A DNA stretch of 64,000 nt from Desulfatiglans anilini DSM 4660 (GCF_000422285.1 NZ_AULM01000002.1:1-64000); one strand, 5' to 3'; shown: positions 20,130 to 29,394, numbered from the stretch's first letter. Notes: generated by a model not told the origin, from the sequence alone. A program made the numbers and translations.

Positions 20130-20522
20130 ATGCCTGTATCGATTTCTGTCAAAAGCGGCGCCAGGGCCGAAATGATCGACATCACAGGGCGGGTGCAGGA
20201 GACGCTGCGGCAGGTCGGCGTCAAAGACGGCCAGTGTCTGGTTTATGTCCCCCATACGACGGCCGGCGTAACCATCAACGAGGGTGCCGATCCGGACGTG
20301 TGCGGGGATATCCTTGCCAGGCTTGAATTCCTCGTGCCCAGGAATGCCGGGTACCGCCACGCAGAGGGCAATGCGGACAGCCATATCAAGACGTCTTTGA
20401 TGGGGAATTCCGTCTCCGTCCTGGTGGAAGAAGGAAGCCTGGTTCTGGGGACGTGGCAGAGGATCTTTCTGTGCGAGTTCGACGGGCCGAGAACACGGCG
20501 GGTCTTCGTTGCCTGCAAGTAG
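20130..20522 (+). CDS. yjbQ: YjbQ/UPF0047 family protein
   Basis: Small single-domain protein (130 residues from ATG 20130, AAGGAG at 20114-20119). Family motifs are [14 protein letters not shown] and [17 protein letters not shown], with the conserved His residues, and [15 protein letters not shown] near the end. Members show weak thiamine-phosphate-synthase activity, but the true role is unsettled. A GTG at 20103 overlapping the previous stop is an alternative start giving 9 more residues. Confidence 0.9.
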   Translation: MPVSISVKSGARAEMIDITGRVQETLRQVGVKDGQCLVYVPHTTAGVTINEGADPDVCGDILARLEFLVPRNAGYRHAEGNADSHIKTSLMGNSVSVLVEEGSLVLGTWQRIFLCEFDGPRTRRVFVACK

Positions 20523-20681
20523 GGGGGACGTTCTTCCTTCAAAAGATCTGCTGCCGCTGTTCGTGCAATTTATCCCTCGAGTGACTGGAAGAACAGCGCC
20601 TTCCAGGTCCCCGAGTTCAGAAAAAAGGGCCTCCATTCTGGACATGACTCCCTTGAAGCGAATTCCTGCTGCGACGAGTCC

Positions 20682-21587
20682 TCAATAAAGACATATTCCC
20701 GAAGGGTCGAGGCCGATCTTTTCGACCCATTTTTTCACCTCTCTGTGCAGGATTCTGTAAAACCGTTCACCTCCGCCCAGCCCCCGTCTGCCGAAAAAAT
20801 AATTGATCTCGAGAAAAAGAGGCTCGGGATCGACCTCGGCGAGGTTGAAAACGATGTCGACGGCCGCCAGATTGAGGGGGGCGGAACGGGCAAAGCCTCT
20901 TACAGCCGCCACCGCTTTGCGCTGAAGGTTTTGATTCCAGGAGTGGTCGACCACCGCCCCGCGGGCGATGGTCGTGATGATCTGGTTTGGAACGGCAGGA
21001 CGCTTCCAGAAACTGATCGCGGTTCCACCGATTAGAACGACTCTCAGGACATTGCCTTCCGTATCGATCAGATCCTGGCTGACGAATCCGCTTGCGCCAC
21101 CTTCCTCGCATTGCCGCAAATGCTGAAGCGTACGGCTCAGCTCCCGCTGGCTGCGGATGAGGAAGACGCCTTCGGCTTCGTGATGGTCGTCCTGCTTGAT
21201 GAGGAATGGAAACGCATGTGGTTGATGGCCGCAGTCCCAGGTGTGCTTGAAATCTTCTGTCGACGCCCACAAAGAGGTGCGAGGATGGGGGCAGTTGTAC
21301 CGTGCAAAGAGTTCAGCCTGCCCGCACTTGCCTGGATAGCGGAACCGCAGGGAGTAATCGGGAAAGACGGGTACGCCTGATGCGGCGCAGACCTCGAAAA
21401 GCTCTCCGGAGCATCCCTGTGGCAGTAGGATGGCACGGGCCTTCCCTATGAGCCCCTTTTCAGAAGCGCCGAGCGGACGCGATCCCAGGATGATCTGGAC
21501 ATCCCCCCCGAGGCATGGATGAAAAGAAAGGATCATGAGCGGTCCGATGAACTGTATGCACCGTTTGACAATTCTCTGTTCAAGCAT
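20682..21587 (-). CDS. RimK-like ATP-grasp enzyme
   Basis: A 301-residue ATP-dependent ligase-fold protein. Motifs of the fold: FPFLIKQDDHHEAEGVFLI (ATP-binding lysine region), SQDLIDTEGNVLRVVLIG, and AVDIVFNL...EPLFLEINYFFGRRGLGG, with the metal-binding Glu/Asn and glycine loop. It likely ligates an amino acid or amine to a carboxylate; the substrate is unknown. It is transcribed alone and divergently from the FmdB-type gene, 33 bases from it. ATG at 21587. Confidence 0.75.
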   Translation of the reverse strand: MLEQRIVKRCIQFIGPLMILSFHPCLGGDVQIILGSRPLGASEKGLIGKARAILLPQGCSGELFEVCAASGVPVFPDYSLRFRYPGKCGQAELFARYNCPHPRTSLWASTEDFKHTWDCGHQPHAFPFLIKQDDHHEAEGVFLIRSQRELSRTLQHLRQCEEGGASGFVSQDLIDTEGNVLRVVLIGGTAISFWKRPAVPNQIITTIARGAVVDHSWNQNLQRKAVAAVRGFARSAPLNLAAVDIVFNLAEVDPEPLFLEINYFFGRRGLGGGERFYRILHREVKKWVEKIGLDPSGICLY

Positions 21588-21629
21588 TAGGATGATATCA
21601 AAAACTTGTCTGTGTAAGGAATGATAAAA

Positions 21630-21875
21630 ATGCCTATCTACGAGTTTCGCTGCCTGCAGTGCGGGGCGTTTGTCGAGAAACTGTTGACGCGCTCGGAGGA
21701 GCCGGTCGAGCTGGTTTGTCCTGAGTGCCGGTCCGAATCCTTCGAGCGGGTGGTTAGCCGGACCAATTATGTCATGGGGGTCGGACCCGGGGGTAAATCA
21801 CCAAAAATTACTGCGAAGTCATGTGGTTCAGGCAACCAGTGTATGACTCTGGATCTTCCCGGTCCGGGAAAATAG
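21630..21875 (+). CDS. FmdB-family zinc-ribbon protein
   Basis: An 81-residue protein starting MPIYEFRCLQCG with a second CPEC at about residue 30, so a four-Cys zinc ribbon, followed by a flexible Gly/Ser tail with two more Cys. FmdB-type proteins are described as putative regulatory proteins; their actual role is unclear. The ATG at 21630 gives the conserved MPxYEF start, and an ATG at 21621 adds three residues. Confidence 0.85.
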   Translation: MPIYEFRCLQCGAFVEKLLTRSEEPVELVCPECRSESFERVVSRTNYVMGVGPGGKSPKITAKSCGSGNQCMTLDLPGPGK

Positions 21876-21885
21876 CCTCGGTTAA

Positions 21886-22018
21886 AATCCGGAAAGGGCC
21901 TTTTTTGCCGATCTCGGTGTCAAAGTGCAGGTTTACTCTTGCGGCGACCCGGAGGTCGCATCCTTAACAAACGCTTGATTCCCGCTGCATTGGCAGGAAA
22001 ACCTCGTTTCCGGGCCTT
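21886..22018 (-). repeat. Dispersed palindromic repeat, degenerate copy 3
   Basis: Inverse orientation to copy 1. AATCCGGAAAGGGCCTTTTT, GATCTCGGTGTCAA, the hairpin GCGACC-CGGA-GGTCGC (21944-21959) and AACAAACGCTTGATT are recognisable, ending near CCTCGTTTCCGGGCC. The central loop differs from the main version while the stem is kept. The rest of the 21876-22237 gap shows nothing. Confidence 0.7.
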
Positions 22019-22237
22019 CCAGACGGCCTTCCACCCTCCTTCGGCGAGACGGCCGGGGTGCTGCGTTTGATGATCGTTCCCGCGTCTGTTCGAATCACTG
22101 GTGCCGCCCATATCTTGTTGCCGCAGGGGGCCTTTTGACTCCCAGGGATTTTTGCCCCCAGCCGCTCAAGGGCTTTGTATGCTGGGGCGGTCAAGCAGCG
22201 CGGGAGGTGCGGTGACCTGTGCGACGGGGTCGAGACA

Positions 22238-22495
22238 ATGGCAGAGAATGAGCTGAAGGCTGAAGCATTGCTGGAATTGAACGCGGATGACGAGGCGCTT
22301 ATCATGCAGCTCTTTTACGAGCGGATGGTACCGCTGCTCGAGCGGGCCGACGCCAGGATAGGAACCCTGAATTGCCGATTTGCCGGAGATGCTTACAGGC
22401 ATTGGAATCTCCATTTTTGCTCGGCCGGTTCTTCCTTTCAGATTACGGGCTTGGAGTACGACGAGACGAGTGATGAACTGAGCCTCGACCTCTGA
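22238..22495 (+). CDS. Hypothetical protein, 85 residues
   Basis: Acidic small protein starting MAENELKAEALLELNADDEA, with one probable helix pair and a C-terminal beta part (NLHFCSAGSSFQITGLEYDE). There is no recognised motif. I prefer the ATG at 22238, because the 21 residues before it look non-coding; an earlier start at 22175 is possible. It lies alone between two repeat copies. Confidence 0.55.
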   Translation: MAENELKAEALLELNADDEALIMQLFYERMVPLLERADARIGTLNCRFAGDAYRHWNLHFCSAGSSFQITGLEYDETSDELSLDL

Positions 22496-22554
22496 CCCGG
22501 ATGAGGGAGGCGGGGATAAAGGCCGCCTCTTGGCTCATCTGCGCGAATTCGTTT

Positions 22555-22720
22555 CCATCCGGAAAGGGTCCTTTTTGCCAATCTCGGCGTCAATCTGTAC
22601 GTTTGTTTGTGCGGCGATATAGGTCGCCTCCGCGCAGACGTTTGATTTTCTTGATATGGTCAAAAAATCCTCATTTCCGGATTGGAAACTGGGTAGTACC
22701 GGGAAATCATTTCCGGATGG
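22555..22720 (-). repeat. Dispersed palindromic repeat, copy 4
   Basis: A complete copy from CCATCCGGAAAGGGTCC to CATTTCCGGATGG, inverse orientation. The central hairpin is GGCGA-TATAGG-TCGCC (22613-22628). The right terminal CGGATGG contains the ATG (22717) that is the best start for the next gene. Confidence 0.85.
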
Positions 22721-23871
22721 ACACGAATTCAGTTCACAAGCCTCCGTCGAGGCAGAGGATATTGGACATGCTCTTGGATCAACAGCTTCAGGGAAGAGAT
22801 TTTATCAAACGGCCCACCTGCCCCTTTTGCGGGCTTATGATTGAGCCGCCTAAGGAACTCAGGACCTGCAGGCCTGGTGAAATGCCTGTTGGAACCTGCA
22901 GTTGCGGGGCGGTTTATGCCTGTGATGTCACAGGTCGCCACAGCGGGGAGGCTTTGATCGAGTCTCTGGTTTTCTCCTGTGACATGGACTGGGATTTGGC
23001 CTGGAATCTGCTGCCGGAAGAGGACTACCTGTACGAGATCGTGGACCATTACGACCTCGCAAATCACGTGATCGTTCCGGGGGGTTTCTTCGAGGGGCGG
23101 CGTATTTCCGGGGTTCTTTTTTTCGTTCGGCTGCACAAAGATGTCCTGGAGGTGAGCGCAGACGGCGTCAGGCGAAAAATGGAGGATGCCGTTCCTACCT
23201 TTTACGAGCGCAAGATGCGCAGACGCCCGGTGAAGCGCAGGGTCTCCAAGACGGAACTGGAGCAGCTGGTCCGGGATTTTAACGCCGATGCCCTGATCGA
23301 ACTCGCCCGCGAGGACCCGAAGATCATCCGCATGGTGCAGAGGTTCCTCTACTCGGGGGATCGGCTTTTCAGACAGCGTGCAGCCGATTTGCTGGGTCGT
23401 ATTGCGGCTGTGGTAGGGGAATCTGAGCCAAAGGCGGTTTCGAATCTTCTGCAAAATCTGTTTTACGCGGTTTCGGACACAGCGGCATCGACATGGGGCG
23501 CCTTCGAGGCGATCGGCGAGATCATTGCCCGTAAACCCGACCTTTTTGCCGGTTATATGCCACAGCTCTATCCCTTTCTCACGGATGCGACGCGCCGATC
23601 CCAGACGGTGCAGGCGCTGGCGAGAATAGCAGCCTCCGTCCCTCAGTTGCTGCGCAAGATCACCTTCCACTTCATTCCGCTTTTGAAAGACCCGGACCCG
23701 GAGGTCCGTGGACAGACGGTCAGACTGCTCGGATATCTGCAGGCCAGTGAACTGAAGGACGATATGGTCGAGCTTCTGCCGGATGAACACGAACTCATCC
23801 TTTATGATTCCGGGCGTCTCGAAAGGACGTCTGTCGGAGCGATCGCTGCGGAGGCTCTACGGCGTCTATGA
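22717..23871 (+). CDS. HEAT-repeat protein with N-terminal zinc-binding region (DVU0298-like)
   Basis: A 384-residue protein. The N-terminus has CPFCG...CSCG (four Cys, likely zinc) at about residues 36-68, followed by a region with FSCDMDWDLAWNLLPEEDYLYEIVDHYD. The second half is a chain of alpha-helical HEAT-type repeats (residues 195-380). It resembles proteins annotated as DVU0298 family in sulfate reducers; I am moderately sure of that match, and the function is unknown. The frame remains open back to 22501, but that part lies in the repeat element, so I use ATG 22717 (or the ATG in ILDML at 22768). The stop overlaps the next start (ATGA). Confidence 0.75.
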   Translation: MDTNSVHKPPSRQRILDMLLDQQLQGRDFIKRPTCPFCGLMIEPPKELRTCRPGEMPVGTCSCGAVYACDVTGRHSGEALIESLVFSCDMDWDLAWNLLPEEDYLYEIVDHYDLANHVIVPGGFFEGRRISGVLFFVRLHKDVLEVSADGVRRKMEDAVPTFYERKMRRRPVKRRVSKTELEQLVRDFNADALIELAREDPKIIRMVQRFLYSGDRLFRQRAADLLGRIAAVVGESEPKAVSNLLQNLFYAVSDTAASTWGAFEAIGEIIARKPDLFAGYMPQLYPFLTDATRRSQTVQALARIAASVPQLLRKITFHFIPLLKDPDPEVRGQTVRLLGYLQASELKDDMVELLPDEHELILYDSGRLERTSVGAIAAEALRRL

Positions 23872-25073
23872 AGATCCGTTGTTGTATCCCCGGTCCCGAC
23901 GGTGACTGGGAACTGCGCGCCGCCGATCTTGACACCCCGTTTATGCTTGGGCCAGGAGCAGCGCATCCTCAGATGACTGTTGGGGATTTTTTTGAAGCCG
24001 TTAAGAGCTTTTTGACCGCCGATGAGGTCATTCGTGAGCCGCTTTCGGCGGCCTACGGGGAAGAGATGCTGCTTCCCTTGCAGGACGCGGGAGAGCGATG
24101 GCTGATCCGGATGGAAAAGCATGGGGCCTTTTATCATGTCGCTTGTGTCGAAGGAGGGTGTTTAGGACCTAGACGCAGGCTTGCGGTGGTCTCCGCCCTT
24201 GAAGAGACCGGGAAGCGCTTTCTCAAGGACGATGTTCGGAATATTGGCCGCCTTCTGGAGAAAAGGGGTGGGGGAGATCTCCCTGTTGCATACTGCATGG
24301 CTGAGATCCATTCTTCCTGTGGCGAGGGGAAGCCCGGCTGGCTCATGGTGCTGTCGGAATGGCTCGAGGACTGTCATGAATGGCATCACACGTTGGGCGA
24401 GGGAACATCACACATCCTGATCTGGGATCGAGCCGGGGGGGGACGCCGTGCCGATGAAGCGGAATACGCCGCCATTTATCGCGGGGTATCCCGGCTCCTG
24501 GCCCTGCATTACAACCCCGTGACCTTTGAGCGGATCGATCTCTGGCACCATGCGGCGGGGGATTTCGTTGTCTCTCGGTTCGGAGACGATCTCCGGGTCA
24601 GGTTGACTACGGTCAGGCGCTATGAGTCTATGCCCTTTTTCGCAGGAGAGAGCGGTGTAGATCCCAGGATTCCGCTGGTCTATCTTTTCCTCGAATCAGC
24701 GCTCAAGACCAGATGCGACCGACGCGACGGCACCGGCGAGGTCGTTTGGGCAGAAGACGATGTGCTGGGCCCCACGCTGGACGGTTTTTGCCTTGGCTTG
24801 AGAGAAAAAGAAGCGGATCGAGATGCGCTCCCTGAAAACGCAGGCCATCTTCTGGAACTCCTCAAGCCGTTTTCAGCGGAGGAACTGTTGCAGGTCTATT
24901 CTTCCCTGCTTCCGCTTTATGAAAGGGAGGACCCGGAGGAACTTCGGATGATGCAAATCCGGTTGCCGGAGCACTGCCGCGCCCTGTTCAGGACCATCCA
25001 AAGTGCGTCTTTACGAGCCTTTCAAGCGGCTGACCGAGCACAGCCGGCAGGGAGACCAGCAGGTCGGCCTTGA
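23868..25073 (+). CDS. Hypothetical protein, 401 residues
   Basis: It starts at ATG 23868, overlapping the stop of the HEAT-repeat gene, so both are co-translated. No membrane segment or known motif is visible. An H-Y-N-P-V-TFERIDLWHHAAGDFVV segment and several Cys/His are present but no clear metal site. The C-terminus ends in a short Ala/Gly/Pro repeat (AGRPAGRP) that overlaps the convergent YkgJ-type gene by 86 bases. Likely a functional partner of the HEAT-repeat protein; the role is unknown. Confidence 0.7.
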   Translation: MKIRCCIPGPDGDWELRAADLDTPFMLGPGAAHPQMTVGDFFEAVKSFLTADEVIREPLSAAYGEEMLLPLQDAGERWLIRMEKHGAFYHVACVEGGCLGPRRRLAVVSALEETGKRFLKDDVRNIGRLLEKRGGGDLPVAYCMAEIHSSCGEGKPGWLMVLSEWLEDCHEWHHTLGEGTSHILIWDRAGGGRRADEAEYAAIYRGVSRLLALHYNPVTFERIDLWHHAAGDFVVSRFGDDLRVRLTTVRRYESMPFFAGESGVDPRIPLVYLFLESALKTRCDRRDGTGEVVWAEDDVLGPTLDGFCLGLREKEADRDALPENAGHLLELLKPFSAEELLQVYSSLLPLYEREDPEELRMMQIRLPEHCRALFRTIQSASLRAFQAADRAQPAGRPAGRP

Positions 25074-25647
25074 GGGGATCGCCTTGTTCCAGCCCTGCCA
25101 GCAGGGATCTGGAAAGCTGATACAGTTCGCGGAAAACGGTATCCAGAGAGAATGCGGGATAGGCCTCATCAGGCCCGAAACCTGACTTCGGGCAGTAACG
25201 GATGCGCCCTTGGATAACGGTCGGGATCCCATAGATACGGCAGGTGATGGGCCGCCAAGGGTAGATGAGGCACAGGCCCGTGGGGAGGAGCATTGGACAC
25301 CGGACCCGCTCCTGGGCCATCAGACGGTTGGATCGGAAGGGGTCGTCTGCAAACGGCAGGATCCGCGTTCGAAGTCTTTCGATCTCTTTGCGGCTCTTTT
25401 CACAGCGAAGCAGCGCCGGACGCCGGTCTTTGCGGGAAAGATCCTCGAAATGCGAGTGGATCCATACAGCTTCGATCAGGAAGAGCCCGAACACGGCATG
25501 GCAGCAATCCCGGCAGCCAGGTTGGCAGAGGACGCGATCGCTGTAATCGGACTGGAATCTCCGAAAGGCACCGTCGGCTGCAGCGGCCAGCTCTCGATAG
25601 CGCTCGAAAAGGTCGTGCTGAAGGCTTGGGGTGTCGAGAGAGATCAC
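24988..25647 (-). CDS. YkgJ-family cysteine cluster protein
   Basis: A 219-residue protein with the family pattern of conserved Cys: CQPGCRDCCHAVF near residue 41, CPMLLPTGLCLIYPWRPITCRIYG (CxxxxxxxxCxxYxxRPxxCR) in the middle, and CPKSG after it. The family is thought to bind zinc or an iron-sulfur cluster. Start GTG at 25647. It follows the TPR gene by 20 bases in the same direction. Its 3' end overlaps the convergent gene on the other strand (24988-25073). Confidence 0.85.
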   Translation of the reverse strand: MISLDTPSLQHDLFERYRELAAAADGAFRRFQSDYSDRVLCQPGCRDCCHAVFGLFLIEAVWIHSHFEDLSRKDRRPALLRCEKSRKEIERLRTRILPFADDPFRSNRLMAQERVRCPMLLPTGLCLIYPWRPITCRIYGIPTVIQGRIRYCPKSGFGPDEAYPAFSLDTVFRELYQLSRSLLAGLEQGDPLKADLLVSLPAVLGQPLERLVKTHFGWS

Positions 25648-25667
25648 GATGACATCGGGCCGTCCCG

Positions 25668-26294
25668 TTAAGGTTTCCGGTAGGGGAGCAGCCGTTTGAT
25701 AAATTCAGGGTGAGCCTCGAACCCGAGAGCGATCGCTCGGTCCAGGTGTTCGATCGCCTTGGCGTAGTTTTCGGCTGCATAGTAGGCGAAGGCGAGGTTG
25801 TTGTGCCCCAGTGCGAAATCCGGTGCAAGCGCGACGAGCTCCTGACCGGTTTCGATCGCCTTCTCGACCTCCTCTTTCTGCAGGTAGGCATTCACCAGGT
25901 TGTTCCAGGCCTGGGCGATCTTCGGGTTGAGTTCGATGGCCTTTTTCAGGGCCTCGATCGCCTCATCCGTTCGGCTCATCTGCAGGTAGGCGAATCCCAG
26001 ATTGGCGTAGCCCCTTGCATAACGTGGCTCCAGTTCGATGGCCTTCAGGTTGACCTCGGCGACCCGTTCGAGATCGCCTTTCTTGAAATAGATATACCCG
26101 AGGTTTACATACGCCTCGAACATCCTGACGCTGTTCCCGATGGCGTCGTTGAAGACCTTGATGGCTTCGTCCAGGTGGCCTCCCTCCATCAGGGAGACCC
26201 CCAGGTTGTAACTGGTATTGGCGCATTCGGGATTGGACTTCAGAATCTCTTTTTGCTCCGCGATAAACGCTTCGGAATCCTGCGGTACTTTCAT
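25668..26294 (-). CDS. TPR-repeat protein
   Basis: A 208-residue soluble protein built almost entirely of tetratricopeptide repeats (about five, e.g. AYVNLGYIYFKKGDLERVAE, GYANLGFAYLQMSRTDEAIE, AHNNLAFAYYAAENYAKAIE-like units). It has no signal peptide, so it is likely a cytoplasmic protein-binding scaffold. It lies downstream of dsrABD, separated by a terminator. Whether it acts in sulfite reduction is not known. Confidence 0.88.
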   Translation of the reverse strand: MKVPQDSEAFIAEQKEILKSNPECANTSYNLGVSLMEGGHLDEAIKVFNDAIGNSVRMFEAYVNLGYIYFKKGDLERVAEVNLKAIELEPRYARGYANLGFAYLQMSRTDEAIEALKKAIELNPKIAQAWNNLVNAYLQKEEVEKAIETGQELVALAPDFALGHNNLAFAYYAAENYAKAIEHLDRAIALGFEAHPEFIKRLLPYRKP

Positions 26295-26426
26295 TTCTTC
26301 ACCTTGGATCGATCGGCTCGGTGTGGCGGTTCATGAGTCGGCGGATCTTCCTGAGGACGCCCGCCCGTAATCTGATGCTTCAAGTGGACCGCTTCACGCC
26401 GTCTTCTATTCGAATCGAGATACAAA

Positions 26427-26457
26427 GAGGTCGTCGGCCACATGAGCCGACGACCTC
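26427..26457 (-). terminator. Terminator hairpin after dsrD
   Basis: Perfect 12-bp stem GAGGTCGTCGGC / GCCGACGACCTC with a 7-base loop. On the minus strand it is followed by TTTGTATCT. It lies 48 bases beyond the dsrD stop, so it probably ends the dsrABD transcript. Confidence 0.8.
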
Positions 26458-26504
26458 GAATCATGCTCCGGCATTCTTTTCAGAACACCGGGTGGACAGA
26501 CCGG

Positions 26505-26735
26505 CTAGTGGTCTTCCGTCTGACCCCTGCCTTTCAGGCCGTACATCGTGCTGCTTCCGGTCGAAAAATAGATCAGCTTCTCTTCGTTGATCAGCGCCGT
26601 CGCCGCCTTCTTGATCTCGCGGGACTTTGCTTCCGGCATGGATTCCTGAACGGCCTTTTCCATATCTTTGAAATAGAATTTGGACTTTTTGCTTGATGTA
26701 GCAAAGTCCATGATGGCCTTTTTGATATCTTCCAT
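26505..26735 (-). CDS. dsrD: DsrD, small protein of the sulfite reductase operon
   Basis: A 76-residue winged-helix-like protein (EDIKKAIMDFATSSKKSKFY, REIKKAATALINEEKLIYFS). DsrD is found in sulfate-reducing organisms next to dsrAB and is an allosteric activator of DsrAB-catalysed sulfite reduction. Its presence argues for reductive rather than oxidative sulfur metabolism. ATG at 26735 has AGGAGAGC upstream, 37 bases after dsrB. Confidence 0.96.
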   Translation of the reverse strand: MEDIKKAIMDFATSSKKSKFYFKDMEKAVQESMPEAKSREIKKAATALINEEKLIYFSTGSSTMYGLKGRGQTEDH

Positions 26736-26772
26736 TTCAGCTCTCCTTTATTGAGACGCGAACGGGCGGGAA

Positions 26773-27963
26773 TTAGTCCTCGATCCCGCCGGCGGCCCTC
26801 GAAACCTCCCAAGCAGCCTCGGTGTATTTGAACTGCGTGGAGGTTCTGTAGGTATCGTACTGCAAGCGGTAATCATCGATGAGGTGCTCGGTGAAGGGGA
26901 TGTTCGTCTTTTCGAAGAACTTTTCCCAGCCGATCCGCTCGGCCCAGTCGCCGACCCGCTCGTATTTTTTGGCGTCGGAGGCATAGGCTTCGATGATCTG
27001 CTTGACGGTTTCACATACCTCAGGATACCTGGGGAAGTTGTTGGGCAGGAAGGGCACCACGACCTTGGAAAATTTGGGAGGCGAGATCCGGTTGGAGATC
27101 TTGCCGCCGGCCAGGATGGTCACGCCGTCGCCCTCTTTGTCCGAAAGCGGCAAGGCCATGCACATGGTGTAGCAATTGCCGCAGAACATGCAGCGTTCTT
27201 CCTTGATCTTGACCGCCTTTTTCCCGGATTCCGTCTTGGCCGGGGAGATGGCGCCGGTCGGACAGGCCGCGATGACCAGCGGGATCTCGCAGACCGATTC
27301 CAGGACCTCCGCATCGACGATCGGCGGCTTGCGGTGATACCCGAGCAGGGCGATATCGGAGCAGTGCACGGCGCCGCACATATTCAGGCAGCAGGCCATG
27401 GAAACGCGGACCTGCGCCGGCAGGGTCATGCCCTGGAAATAGTCGAAAAGATCGTCCATCACGGCTTTGACCATGGAGGAGGCATCCGTTGCCGGGGTAT
27501 GGCAGTGGATGTAACCCTGCGTGTGAACAATGTTGGTCAGGCCGGCGCCGGTCCCGCCGATGGGGAACTTGTAGCTGCCGGAGACGTGCTTGCGGCTCAT
27601 GAGGTCCTTTTTCAAGGCCTCGAGCTTGTCGGAGCTGTCCACCAGGAATTCGATGTTGTTCCGGGTGGTGAAACGCATGTGCCCTTCGCAGTACTTGTCG
27701 GCGATATCGCAGATCTCGCGGACGTGTTCGACGGTCATAAAACGGCAGCCGCCGCAGCGCACGGTGAAGACCTTGTCTCCGGTCTCGGAGAAGTGGACCA
27801 GGATGCCGGGTTCGAGGATTTCGTGGTGGGTCCACTTGCCGTAGTTGTTCCGGATGATCGGGGGAAAGTACTGCCAGAAATGCCGCGGACCGAGGTCGGT
27901 AATGCGGTTTTCCATGGGTTTTTCAGGGTTATAGAGTCCGAGTCTTTCGGTTGATAGAGCCAT
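26773..27963 (-). CDS. dsrB: Dissimilatory sulfite reductase beta subunit
   Basis: Catalytic partner of DsrA in the siroheme enzyme that reduces sulfite, passing sulfur to DsrC. 396 residues. Visible motifs: start [37 protein letters not shown] near the siroheme/4Fe-4S site, and the ferredoxin cluster [11 protein letters not shown]. The gene follows dsrA by 12 bases with a good AGGAGG. Cytoplasmic alpha2-beta2 complex. Confidence 0.98.
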   Translation of the reverse strand: MALSTERLGLYNPEKPMENRITDLGPRHFWQYFPPIIRNNYGKWTHHEILEPGILVHFSETGDKVFTVRCGGCRFMTVEHVREICDIADKYCEGHMRFTTRNNIEFLVDSSDKLEALKKDLMSRKHVSGSYKFPIGGTGAGLTNIVHTQGYIHCHTPATDASSMVKAVMDDLFDYFQGMTLPAQVRVSMACCLNMCGAVHCSDIALLGYHRKPPIVDAEVLESVCEIPLVIAACPTGAISPAKTESGKKAVKIKEERCMFCGNCYTMCMALPLSDKEGDGVTILAGGKISNRISPPKFSKVVVPFLPNNFPRYPEVCETVKQIIEAYASDAKKYERVGDWAERIGWEKFFEKTNIPFTEHLIDDYRLQYDTYRTSTQFKYTEAAWEVSRAAGGIED

Positions 27964-27975
27964 GAGTCATACCTC

Positions 27976-29394
27976 CTATCTCTTGTGTCTGGATCGGTAG
28001 TCGTTGATGTCGCGCTGCCAGCCGCCGGGAACGTCTTCCTCTTTCCAGAAGATATAGGGGTTGCTGCGCGGCTCTTTGACCATTTGGGGCATCGGAGGAA
28101 TCTCCAGGACCTCGAGAAACTTGGGAATGCCGTAACGCTGGATCAGTTCGCCCAGTCGCTCGCGGTTTTTCCCCTCTTCCATCCACCAATCCCAGACCTT
28201 TTCGACGATTTCTTTGATATTGTCGTACGGGGGCTCCGCCTTCATAAAGGGAATGGTCAGCACGGACATCTGGGCGCCTTCGAGAATAGGGGCCTTGGCG
28301 CCGAAAAGGAGGCTCACGCCCGTATCCAGGCCCGGCCGGAGGGCCTTGGGCATAACGTTGATGCAATGCATGCAGCGAGTGCATTCCTTGTCGTCGATCT
28401 TGAGCTTGCCGTCTTCCATCCACATGCACTGGGTCGGGCAGAGGTCGATGACTTCCTTCTGGATGTCGAATTTACCCCAGTCCCTGCCCTTGTGGGCACC
28501 GGCGTTGGGCGGAATCTCGCCGCCGATGTAGGCCTTGACCGCTTCCTGGTCGATCCGGATGTTGTCGCGCCAGGTGCCGATGAAGGACATATCGGAGCGG
28601 GCGATGGAGGCGACGCAGCCGTTGGGGCAGCCGTCGAACTTGAATTTGAACTTGTACGGGAACGCCGGTCTGTGAAGTTCATCCTGATAGTGATGGGTCA
28701 ACTCGTAGCACATATCCTGCGTGTCGATGCAGGACCATTCACAGCGGGCCTTGCCGATGCAGCAGGATGGGGTCCGGAGGTTCGAGCCCGATCCGCCCAA
28801 GTCCTGCTGGAGGATATGGGTCAGTTCGTAAAAAATGGGCTCGAGCTGTTCGGTGAAGGTCCCGAGGAAGATGATGTCGCCGGTCGAACCGTGCATGTTC
28901 ATCAACCCGCTGCCGCGATATTCCCAGAGGTCGCAAAGGGAGCGGAGATAATCGGTGTTGTAGAACTTGCTGGCGGGCTGGTTGACACGCATCGTGTGGA
29001 AATGGGCGATCGAGGGGTACTTCTCGGGCATGTCGGAGTAACGGCCGATGACGCCGCCGCCGTATCCGAAGACGCCCACGATGCCGCCGTGCTTCCAGTG
29101 GGTCTCGCCGTCGTTGAAAGAGTCTTCCAACTGACCGAGCATGTCTTCCACGACGTCTCTTTCGATCAGCATCCGGTCGGTGGAGAGTTTGCGGCGATGA
29201 AGGGCCTGGCGTTTGGCATCGGCGACGAAGCTCGGCCACGGACCTTTCTCGAGGTCGTCCAGCAGCGGGGTGGGGTGTTTGACCTTGAAGCTCTTCAGCT
29301 CTTCCTCGGTGTAGTTTTTGAGTTCGTCATCCTTGTAGATGCGAAGCTCTTGATATTTTAGTTCTTTTTGCTCTTCTTTTGGTTCGAAAGCCAT
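27976..29394 (-). CDS. dsrA: Dissimilatory sulfite reductase alpha subunit
   Basis: Catalytic subunit of dissimilatory sulfite reductase, 472 residues, slightly longer than usual. It has an N-terminal charged extension (AFEPKEEQKELKYQELRIYK). Motifs: SCCIGKARCEWSCIDTQ and FDGCPNGCVASIARSD (siroheme-4Fe-4S ligands) and CTRCMHCINVMP (ferredoxin domain). The start ATG at 29394 has GGAGG at spacing 8. First gene of dsrABD, with a strong promoter about 220 bases upstream. Confidence 0.98.
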   Translation of the reverse strand: MAFEPKEEQKELKYQELRIYKDDELKNYTEEELKSFKVKHPTPLLDDLEKGPWPSFVADAKRQALHRRKLSTDRMLIERDVVEDMLGQLEDSFNDGETHWKHGGIVGVFGYGGGVIGRYSDMPEKYPSIAHFHTMRVNQPASKFYNTDYLRSLCDLWEYRGSGLMNMHGSTGDIIFLGTFTEQLEPIFYELTHILQQDLGGSGSNLRTPSCCIGKARCEWSCIDTQDMCYELTHHYQDELHRPAFPYKFKFKFDGCPNGCVASIARSDMSFIGTWRDNIRIDQEAVKAYIGGEIPPNAGAHKGRDWGKFDIQKEVIDLCPTQCMWMEDGKLKIDDKECTRCMHCINVMPKALRPGLDTGVSLLFGAKAPILEGAQMSVLTIPFMKAEPPYDNIKEIVEKVWDWWMEEGKNRERLGELIQRYGIPKFLEVLEIPPMPQMVKEPRSNPYIFWKEEDVPGGWQRDINDYRSRHKR

